DNA of 7,294 nt from CAZPLZ01 sp964587525 (GTDB lineage Bacteria > Oederibacteriota > CAKKQC01): NCBI GenBank assembly GCA_964587525.1, contig CAZPLZ010000167.1, forward strand, positions 1-7,294, written 5' to 3'. How positions within the stretch are numbered: position 1 is the stretch's first letter; each line of letters starts with the position of its first letter. Position numbers and translations under genes: made by a program. A model generated the notes under the pieces. That model did no database searches, was not told where the DNA came from, and saw nothing but the letters and a program-made list of their open reading frames with translations. Positions 1 to 5,022 of this stretch are shown here, piece by piece.

Positions 1-699
1 GGGAGGCCTCGCTTCAGGCTCAACCTGAAATTCACGGTCGTCCCGCCTGTCCGGTGACGAGTCACCTGTGCTCGGCGCGATGATCACACGCCGATCCGGC
101 CCCTCGCCGCGGCTGAACGTCCGCACCGCCTTGTCGTTATGCAGTGTGGAGTGGATCACTTTCCGCTCGAATGCACCCATGGGGCCACACTGCACCTCGC
201 GGCCGGCCTCTTTAGCTTCCTGGGCCTTCTCCTGCGCCAGAGTGACCAATGAGCGCCGCTTGCGCTCGAGGTAGCCAGCCACATCCACGAAGACCTTCAC
301 GCGCACGTCCTCGTTCCGGTTCACGATCAGCTCCATGAGGTAGGAGAGCGCAGCCAGGGTGGCACCCCGCCGCCCGATCAGGATGCCGCCCGCGCCCTGG
401 TCCACCTCCAGATACAGTTCACTGCTAAAGTGCTTCGCCTCGACCTCAACATCGATCCCCATCGCCTTCACGACACGCACCAGGAACTTCTTTGCGCGAT
501 CCACCGCCTCTGGCGGCAGGACACCGCCTGTCTTCAGCTTGACGCACACGCGGGCCGGCTTTGCCCCCAGCCCGAAAATGCCCCGGCGGCCCTTCGACAA
601 TACCTCCACATCGACTTCATCCTCGCGCCGGCCCAACTGACGCAGAGCGGCCTCAAGCGCTTCTTTAACTGTGACACCTTCCATCTCGATTTGATCCAT
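1..699 (-). CDS. khpB: Jag/KhpB RNA-binding protein (3' end outside window)
   Basis: Single-stranded-nucleic-acid-binding protein of the Jag/KhpB (SpoIIIJ-associated) family. In other bacteria it partners KhpA and affects RNA regulation, cell elongation and division. 233 codons are visible and the stop lies beyond the left edge. Three family domains are seen in order. Jag-N is at residues about 5-53, with the KGRRGIFGLG motif at 37-46. The KH domain is at about 70-142, with its GxxG loop as GRRG at 109-112. The R3H domain is at about 147-210, with the R-x3-H signature at R179 and H183. The sequence after R3H is charged and is probably a short tail. The ATG at 699 is chosen because GGAG lies 7 bases upstream; it overlaps the yidC stop, so translation is probably coupled to yidC. 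A second in-frame ATG at 684 is less likely. Location directly after yidC is typical for the family. Confidence 0.93.
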   Translation of the reverse strand, partial: MDQIEMEGVTVKEALEAALRQLGRREDEVDVEVLSKGRRGIFGLGAKPARVCVKLKTGGVLPPEAVDRAKKFLVRVVKAMGIDVEVEAKHFSSELYLEVDQGAGGILIGRRGATLAALSYLMELIVNRNEDVRVKVFVDVAGYLERKRRSLVTLAQEKAQEAKEAGREVQCGPMGAFERKVIHSTLHNDKAVRTFSRGEGPDRRVIIAPSTGDSSPDRRDDREFQVEPEARPP

Positions 700-712
700 T
701 AAGGTTCTCCTA
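700..712 (-). promoter_or_regulatory. khpB ribosome binding site overlapping the yidC stop
   Basis: On the minus strand the sequence reads TAGGAGAACCTTA and then ATG. The yidC stop TAG shares bases with the Shine-Dalgarno GGAG, and the gap between the genes is 10 bases. The overlap fixes the jag/khpB start and suggests that ribosomes ending yidC reinitiate there. Confidence 0.7.
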
Positions 713-2422
713 AGTTGCGGCCTTCGTCGGCTGCCGATTGGTGTACAACTGCTGCCCGATCTGCGCGATATTTTGCACAAGAAAGTACAGCAGAAATCCT
801 GCTGGCATGGTGACGAAAATAAAGCAAAACGCCAACGACATCCAGCGCATCATCTTGGCCTGTTTGGGGTCACCCATGACCGGCGTCATGGCCTGCTGGA
901 GCCACATCGTAGCGCCCACGAGCACGACCAGCACAAAGAACGGATCCTTCGCCGACAGATCCTGGATCCAGAGGAACGGCGCGCCACGCAGCTCGATCGA
1001 GGTCCTCAGCACCGTGTACAGGGCGAAGAAAATCGGGATCTGGAGAAGAAGCGGCAGGCAGCCGCCCACTGGATTGACCTTGTGTTCGCGGTAGATCCGC
1101 ATCATCTCTTCCTGCTTACGCTTCGCGTCATCCTTGAACTGCTCACTGATGAACGTGACCTGGGGTTGGACGTCCTTCATGCGTTTCATCTGGTTCAGCC
1201 CCCACTGACTAGGAAACCAGAGCGCCGCTTTCACCATCAGGGTAAGCAGGATGATGGCCACGCCGTAATTGTGGACGAGCCCGGCCAGGAACTTGAGTGT
1301 CTGCGCCATCGGCAGAGCGATAATCTTGAAAAACCCGAAGTCGATGACTCGTTCCAGCCTGGAGCCCGCCCGCGTGAGGATGCCGTAGTCCTGCGGGCCG
1401 AGATAGACCTTCATCGGGATGCGCACCCGCGTTACTCCGGGAATGAGCATGAACTTCAGCCCCGCCCGTATACGGTCCGGCGAACCTTCCGCGGCGATCT
1501 CTCCCACCACTCCGGTCACGCCCTCGCACGCTTCAAGCGATTCCGGCGGCACCAGGGCCGCCACGAAATACTTGTTATGAACCGCCGCCCAGAACGGCGA
1601 CCTACCCTCTTTCCTCTTTGGTTTCTTCGCCACCTTCTGCCGGACCAGATCCTCACGTGTCAGCAGGGCCCCTCCCAACAGATTCCAGTACGTGGGTTGC
1701 ACCCCCAGCACCTCTTCATCGTTCGAGGTCAGCCCGACCCCCGGGCGCCAGATGACTTCCAGATACTCCGGCGCCGGGCCCGTCAGCTCGATGTCCAGCC
1801 CCATCAGGTAGCCTGACGCCGGAAGGGACAGCCGTTTGACCAGCCTCCGTCCTTGCAGAGACTGGGTCAGGACCAGCTCGGATTTCGCCGCATTCCAACC
1901 GCTGACGCTCAACTGCGCCTGGTTGGCCTGCGCCAGCACCCAAGCACTGTTCGTGTAATCGGACAGCTTCACGCTCAAAGGACCTTCTTCCGGGTTTCCC
2001 AGGCGCTCAAGGCGCCCGACGTTCAAGGGCACAAGGTCCACGTACCTGCTCACACCGGTCGCTTGGTACGCCTTCAGCTGCCAGGACAGCAGGCGGCCCC
2101 CCGCCGTGGACAAGGTCGCCTGAATAGACTCGTTCTCAAGGTGAATGATCTCTCCCTTCTGCCTGGCCAGGGGTTGTCTGGGGGATGAGCCCTCGAACCC
2201 GGCGCCAGCGCCCGCAGCTGCTTCAGCCGCCGGGGCACGAGCTGCAGATCCTTGTGGCCAGGAGGATGAGACCGGGGCTGGAGCGGTGTCTGGGGAAGAC
2301 CGGGCCGCGGGAGCTGGGGCCGGACGCCGGGGGGGAGCGTAGCGCTGCATCCACATCGAATACCCGACGATCACGATGGTGGACAGCACCAGCGCCAGCC
2401 AGAGCCTCTTCTCAGGTTCCAG
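710..2422 (-). CDS. yidC: Membrane protein insertase YidC (probable CTG start)
   Basis: Inserts and folds inner-membrane proteins, alone or with SecYEG. With the CTG start the product is 570 residues, normal for a Gram-negative YidC. TM1 is at about 6-23, followed by an Ala/Pro-rich linker (about 29-75) and the periplasmic P1 beta domain (about 90-350). The conserved insertase core follows: TM2 about 380-402, a charged cytoplasmic loop about 408-445 that resembles the C1 hairpin, then VNPVGGCLPLLLQIPIFFALY (about 449-469, TM3), the FLWIQDLSAKDPFF loop, TM4 about 495-512 and TM5 about 526-551. The hydrophilic-groove Arg of E. coli YidC (R366) appears as Lys in MVKAALWFP. No ATG or GTG gives a full TM1. 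CTG at 2422 yields the family hallmark start (M)EPEKRLWLALVLS, whereas the GTG at 2389 removes half of TM1. A G-rich ribosome binding site stands 9 bases before the CTG. Identity is certain; the start is inferred. Confidence 0.95.
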   Translation of the reverse strand: MEPEKRLWLALVLSTIVIVGYSMWMQRYAPPRRPAPAPAARSSPDTAPAPVSSSWPQGSAARAPAAEAAAGAGAGFEGSSPRQPLARQKGEIIHLENESIQATLSTAGGRLLSWQLKAYQATGVSRYVDLVPLNVGRLERLGNPEEGPLSVKLSDYTNSAWVLAQANQAQLSVSGWNAAKSELVLTQSLQGRRLVKRLSLPASGYLMGLDIELTGPAPEYLEVIWRPGVGLTSNDEEVLGVQPTYWNLLGGALLTREDLVRQKVAKKPKRKEGRSPFWAAVHNKYFVAALVPPESLEACEGVTGVVGEIAAEGSPDRIRAGLKFMLIPGVTRVRIPMKVYLGPQDYGILTRAGSRLERVIDFGFFKIIALPMAQTLKFLAGLVHNYGVAIILLTLMVKAALWFPSQWGLNQMKRMKDVQPQVTFISEQFKDDAKRKQEEMMRIYREHKVNPVGGCLPLLLQIPIFFALYTVLRTSIELRGAPFLWIQDLSAKDPFFVLVVLVGATMWLQQAMTPVMGDPKQAKMMRWMSLAFCFIFVTMPAGFLLYFLVQNIAQIGQQLYTNRQPTKAAT

Positions 2423-2425
2423 TGT

Positions 2426-2443
2426 GTTTAACCCCCCTTAAAC
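2426..2443 (-). promoter_or_regulatory. Hairpin with yidC Shine-Dalgarno in its loop
   Basis: The minus strand reads GTTTAA-GGGGGG-TTAAAC, a perfect 6-bp inverted repeat with a six-G loop. The G run is the only plausible Shine-Dalgarno for yidC and lies 9 bases before the CTG at 2422. The stem also contains an in-frame TAA, so yidC cannot start further upstream. The structure is seen directly; a role in translation control is inference. Confidence 0.5.
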
Positions 2444-2470
2444 GAACGAGGAGCGCGAAGGCGAAAAGGG

Positions 2471-2743
2471 CTAGCGGGGAAGCTCTGGAACCGGGTCCAC
2501 CCCTCCCGGGTGGAACGGATGACAGCGCAGGACGCGCCGCACCGCTAACAAAACGCCCCGCAGGAGGCCATGAGACACGATCGCTTCTTCAGTGTATGCG
2601 GAGCAGGAGGGATGGAAACGGCAGTGACTCCCCAGCAGTGGCGAGATCCAGCGCCGGTAGGCGCGGATTCCAAACACCAGCAGGGACGCCACCAAAGATA
2701 ATACCCCGGACATTGAACCCATCACGTTGCGCTCATCGTTCAT
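2471..2743 (-). CDS. yidD: Membrane protein insertion efficiency factor YidD
   Basis: Small membrane-associated protein of the YidD family (formerly described as a haemolysin-like DUF37 protein), which helps YidC-dependent insertion. The core is clear: AYRRWISPLLGSHCRFHPSC at residues 28-47 (from the ATG at 2743), then SAY, an amphipathic helix, and RVLRCHPFHPGG (70-81) followed by DPVP. The three family cysteines are at 41, 47 and 74. The hydrophobic stretch at about 13-27 would lie in or along the membrane. The ATG at 2743 is 2 bases after the rnpA stop (TAATAATG), which favours coupled reinitiation and gives 90 residues. ATGs at 2722 and 2713 would give 83 or 80 residues, nearer to some family members, and none of the three has a strong ribosome binding site. 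The gene sits between rnpA and yidC as usual, 48 bases before yidC. Confidence 0.93.
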   Translation of the reverse strand: MNDERNVMGSMSGVLSLVASLLVFGIRAYRRWISPLLGSHCRFHPSCSAYTEEAIVSHGLLRGVLLAVRRVLRCHPFHPGGVDPVPELPR

Positions 2744-2745
2744 TA

Positions 2746-3099
2746 TTATTGTTTCGCCACCAACGCCAATTCGGCCGTCTCGTAGAGCTCCTTGAGGGAG
2801 ATTTTCGCTTGCACGATGGAGAGGGATTCCGCTCCCTGCCGAGCCACGAGGACCAGATGGCAAGGCTGCGCGAGTAAGGTTCTGCTCAGCCTGATCGCTT
2901 CGCGCAGCACACGCTTGATACGATTCCGCACCACCGCCCCGCCCAGTTTCCGGGACACGCTCACCCCGGCCTGAAATTTTTCGGCTCTCGTGTAATAGAG
3001 GTGGAAGGAGGCGCAGGATTTCTTCTCACCTTTCGCCATCACTTTGAGGAACTCGAATCCTTTGAGATGTTCACCCTGCGGGAAGCCGTTGGCTTTCAC
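2746..3099 (-). CDS. rnpA: Ribonuclease P protein component
   Basis: Protein subunit of RNase P, which with the catalytic RNA removes the 5' leader from precursor tRNAs. The 117 residues are of usual length. The family signature is present: GVSVSRKLGGAVVRNRIKR at 45-63, with the RNR motif at 58-60 continuing as VLREAIR. The N-terminal part (FEFLKVMAKGEK) matches the strand that binds the pre-tRNA leader in family members, although the usual Arg-rich form is Lys-rich here. The start is GTG at 3099, which overlaps the rpmH stop as GTGA. AGGA about 5 bases upstream, inside rpmH, can serve as ribosome binding site. It is co-transcribed with rpmH and yidD. Confidence 0.95.
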   Translation of the reverse strand: MKANGFPQGEHLKGFEFLKVMAKGEKKSCASFHLYYTRAEKFQAGVSVSRKLGGAVVRNRIKRVLREAIRLSRTLLAQPCHLVLVARQGAESLSIVQAKISLKELYETAELALVAKQ

Positions 3100-3251
3100 G
3101 CGTTCCTGCTTGGTCCCACGGATAGACGCCAGCGCCCTTTCTTGCGGCGGGCCTTAAGGATATTGCGCCCGCCAGGAGAGCTCATACGCTTCAGGAACCC
3201 GTGGGTACGCAGACGGGGCACTCGGTGCGGTTGAAACGTTCGCTTTGGCAC
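3096..3251 (-). CDS. rpmH: 50S ribosomal protein L34
   Basis: Small, very basic protein of the large ribosomal subunit. The 51-residue product has the L34 pattern: MPKRTFQPHRVPRLRTHGFL (1-20), then the loop with SSPGG, and KARRKKGRWRLSV (33-45). It is a few residues longer than the common 44-47 because SV is followed by GPSRNA, whose codons provide the rnpA ribosome binding site and overlap region. The start is GTG at 3251, the only start that gives the conserved PKRTFQP terminus. AGGAG lies rather far upstream (about 14 bases) and a weaker GAAGAG lies just before the GTG. It is the first gene of the rpmH-rnpA-yidD-yidC-khpB block, with a likely promoter at about 3335-3365. A small gene that automatic callers could miss. 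Confidence 0.95.
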   Translation of the reverse strand: MPKRTFQPHRVPRLRTHGFLKRMSSPGGRNILKARRKKGRWRLSVGPSRNA

Positions 3252-3334
3252 TGCTCTTCTCTATCTCCTAATCCCAACCGTTTTACAGACAAACCGAGAA
3301 AACACTTTTAGCAACATCACACAACACAAAGGCC

Positions 3335-3365
3335 ATTATACGTCAGGTCAACCGGGTCAGGTCAA
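3335..3365 (-). promoter_or_regulatory. Probable promoter of the rpmH operon
   Basis: The minus strand has a perfect -10 hexamer TATAAT at 3340-3335. A TTGACC hexamer stands 19 bases upstream (3365-3360), and a second TTGACC (3351-3346) is only 5 bases away and too close to be a -35. The 19-base spacer is longer than the optimal 17, so the -10 is the stronger part of the call. Transcription would start near 3328 and give a leader of about 77 bases before the rpmH GTG. The upstream part lies inside the end of thyX. Confidence 0.5.
3342..3365 (-). repeat. 10-bp direct repeat at the thyX stop / rpmH promoter
   Basis: TTGACCTGAC occurs twice on the minus strand, at 3365-3356 and 3351-3342, separated by CCGG (14-base period). 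The first copy encodes the end of ThyX and the second includes the thyX stop TGA. TATAAT begins one base after the second copy. The repeat is exact. It may be chance codon use, a duplicated -35 element, or a regulator half-site pair. Confidence 0.6.
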
Positions 3366-4902
3366 TCCCCAGCTTTAATTGAAACTCGTCCCGCTCCCGC
3401 TTTGAAAGCTGCTTGACCTCCTCCCGCGGCTCTTCCCCCTTGAGCAACTTGCGCACGATCTCGCCTTCAAGCCGCGACAACCGCTGCGCCTTCAAGCGGT
3501 AATCCGTAAACGCTTCCCAGCACAGCGGAACCCAGCGCTGCATGATGTCTGCGATGACTTCGCCGTAGGCCCGAATTTCATGCTGGGCGTGATCGTCCAG
3601 GCGCAACTGTAAGAAATGAAAGAGATTATGCAGGTCAATTTTCCAGTACCATTGCGTGTAAAAGCTGACCGGCAGGTTGATCCGGGCCAGTTCCCGAGCC
3701 AGAGGTTCGTCTTCCTGCACTTCGCTGGTTAGACCGAGGAATTCTTCGTAGTGTTGATAGGCAGCCAGGGCGTCCGCTTTCAAGATTTCCATGATTTTCC
3801 GGGCTTTTCCCGGCGAGAGCGGTTTCCCTCGTCCCTGCCGACTGCGCGTGTCCTGCACACCGATCACTTCCTGTTGTGGTATGTAAAACTCCTTATCCAA
3901 GATGCTGTATCTGGCGCTATATTCGTTCACCGAATTGTGGGTCACAATCCCGTTCGCGACGAAGTTGTGATACGGCCCCTCGACCTCCAAATCATAGGTC
4001 TCTTTCTCGCCAACGTAGCGAAACTCACGAACTTGAACTAATTTCCCTACGGTTAACTTGTTCCAAGCCACCCTAGGCCGCTTTTGCCATATTCTGTTTT
4101 GGTAGAGTGCAGATTGCTCAACTGTCAAGCCATTTACATAGACACAAGTAGGCTTCTGTAACCACGCGGCCTTGCCATGGACTAGCCGCAATCCTGTTGC
4201 GTGTTTCAATGTTTTCCAACCATCCGAGAATAAAAATTGATGGTCATTGGTACACTCAATCTGCTTCCCGTCCTCAAGAACCATCCGGAAAACAGGCTTC
4301 ACGCCGTTTTTGTATACATTAACCACCCTGGTATGCTGCATTACCCCCGTATCTTCGTTCATTTGCCGCAAACGCATTGCTTTTATCCGGTCAGCACGAA
4401 AGAGGGGATTTCTTTGTTTGGATGGTCGCGTCCGATTTACAGTCGGCTGGAATTTCCTATAAAGATCTTCAATTTTTAATTTATAACTCTGTCGGCCGCG
4501 CCGCCTAATTCCACCCGGAAGGTCAAAGCAGATCCTGGTTCCCTCAGCCAGACACGCCGTCCGATGACGAATCCATTGACGTGCCACAAAAATCGGCAGT
4601 TTCACATGCAACTTGATATCGCACATTTCAAACGGCGTGGTGTGCATGTGGCGCATCAGATAGCGGATTAACCCCCGGTCATCGCTGACCTTCTTCGTGC
4701 CACGCCCATACGACACCCGGGCCGCCTGCACCACGGACTCGTCCGTCCCCATGTAGTCCACGACCCGCACAAACCCGTGATCCAGCACCGGCAGGGGCTG
4801 GTAGAGAACCTCTTCCAACGCCGACACGGTGACCCGCAACGTCGGCTGCGCCTGCTGCCGCTGCGCCTCTATTTCTTTGGCTTGCTCATCAGTGACCTTC
4901 AT
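3343..4902 (-). CDS. thyX: Flavin-dependent thymidylate synthase with in-frame intein
   Basis: ThyX converts dUMP to dTMP using methylenetetrahydrofolate, FAD and NADPH. The frame encodes 519 residues: N-extein 1-116, intein 117-323, C-extein 324-519. The mature enzyme would be 312 residues, longer than the usual 220-250 because of extra N- and C-terminal stretches. The ThyX signature RHR-x7-S is split: RHRTA (112-116) precedes the intein and SVNEYS (324-329) follows it. Other conserved parts are ARVSYGRGTK (61-70), MHTTPFE (86-92), and DLHNLFHFLQLRLDDHAQHE with EIRAY in the C-extein. Spliced sequence is continuous with the family and has no gap. The ATG at 4902 has AGGA 5 bases upstream. ThyX would be inactive until splicing joins the two halves of its active site. 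The gene lies 120 bases after recN and may share transcription with it. No other thymidylate synthase is visible here. Confidence 0.95.
   Translation of the reverse strand: MKVTDEQAKEIEAQRQQAQPTLRVTVSALEEVLYQPLPVLDHGFVRVVDYMGTDESVVQAARVSYGRGTKKVSDDRGLIRYLMRHMHTTPFEMCDIKLHVKLPIFVARQWIRHRTACLAEGTRICFDLPGGIRRRGRQSYKLKIEDLYRKFQPTVNRTRPSKQRNPLFRADRIKAMRLRQMNEDTGVMQHTRVVNVYKNGVKPVFRMVLEDGKQIECTNDHQFLFSDGWKTLKHATGLRLVHGKAAWLQKPTCVYVNGLTVEQSALYQNRIWQKRPRVAWNKLTVGKLVQVREFRYVGEKETYDLEVEGPYHNFVANGIVTHNSVNEYSARYSILDKEFYIPQQEVIGVQDTRSRQGRGKPLSPGKARKIMEILKADALAAYQHYEEFLGLTSEVQEDEPLARELARINLPVSFYTQWYWKIDLHNLFHFLQLRLDDHAQHEIRAYGEVIADIMQRWVPLCWEAFTDYRLKAQRLSRLEGEIVRKLLKGEEPREEVKQLSKRERDEFQLKLGIDLTRLT
3934..4554 (-). 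other. Mini-intein inside ThyX (207 residues)
   Basis: Self-splicing protein element in the Hint fold. It starts with Cys117 in CLAEGTRICFDLPGG (block A). Block B is IECTNDHQFLFSDGWK (215-230), with the T-x-x-H residues at T218 and H221. It ends with YDLEVEGPYHNFVANGIVTHN (303-323), with His322 and Asn323 last and Ser324 as the +1 extein nucleophile, so all expected splicing residues are present. No LAGLIDADG motif is visible. The region between blocks B and F is only about 60 residues and includes a stretch (about 256-282) that looks like a remnant of a larger insert. Base composition differs from the surroundings: 4201-4260 has 21 G/C of 60, against 43 of 60 at 5041-5100 in recN. This suggests separate origin, although thyX itself is also less G+C-rich than recN. 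Removing the intein restores RHRTASVNEYS. Confidence 0.93.
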
Positions 4903-4906
4903 GTGT

Positions 4907-4919
4907 GTCCTTTCAGGAC
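4907..4919 (-). promoter_or_regulatory. Hairpin containing the thyX ribosome binding site
   Basis: The minus strand reads GTCCT-GAA-AGGAC, a perfect 5-bp inverted repeat with a 3-base loop. Its right arm is the Shine-Dalgarno AGGA that stands 5 bases before the thyX ATG. If the RNA folds, the ribosome binding site is paired. The repeat is seen; a regulatory effect is inference. Confidence 0.4.
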
Positions 4920-4922
4920 CTT

Positions 4923-4928
4923 ATTCTA
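4923..4928 (-). promoter_or_regulatory. Possible -10 element of thyX
   Basis: TAGAAT on the minus strand (one mismatch to TATAAT) lies 20 bases before the thyX start, in an A/T-rich stretch. No good -35 stands at the right distance; TCGTGA 17 bases upstream is poor. Transcription from it would begin about at the ribosome-binding-site hairpin. thyX could instead be read through from recN. Confidence 0.22.
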
Positions 4929-5022
4929 ACTTTATTATTACCTCTTCACGACGTTCTTAGGCGTGACAAGCCGTACGTTTTGCCAACGGGTGGACAAAAA
5001 ATGGATCTCCGGAATTTTTGGA

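Noticed and set aside
773..1816. Long 347-codon open frame on the plus strand opposite yidC
   Set aside because: It is antisense to a clearly conserved gene. Its product has the His/Arg/Gln-rich composition of a G+C-rich shadow frame and shows no domain I recognise.
2387..2389. GTG at 2389 as yidC start
   Set aside because: It would remove the conserved EKRLWLALV part of the first membrane helix and has no ribosome binding site at a suitable distance.
2185..2877. 230-codon plus-strand open frame across yidC, yidD and rnpA
   Set aside because: It spans the boundaries of three genes on the other strand and has low-complexity Arg/Pro/Gly-rich sequence, as expected from chance.
3252..3342. Replication origin upstream of rpmH
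   Set aside because: No DnaA-box cluster is visible in this stretch of about 90 bases; TGTG-rich bases near 3310-3325 do not match the box consensus.
3934..4554. Separate gene or frameshifted insertion inside thyX
   Set aside because: The insert is exactly in frame, has intein end residues (Cys first, His-Asn last, Ser next) and its removal restores the ThyX signature, so a spliced intein explains it better.
4988..5022. T-rich run after recN as an intrinsic terminator
   Set aside because: The minus strand has CAAAAAT...ATTTTTTG, which can form only an A/T stem with a bulge and a loop of about 11 bases. There is no G/C-rich stem followed by a T tract.
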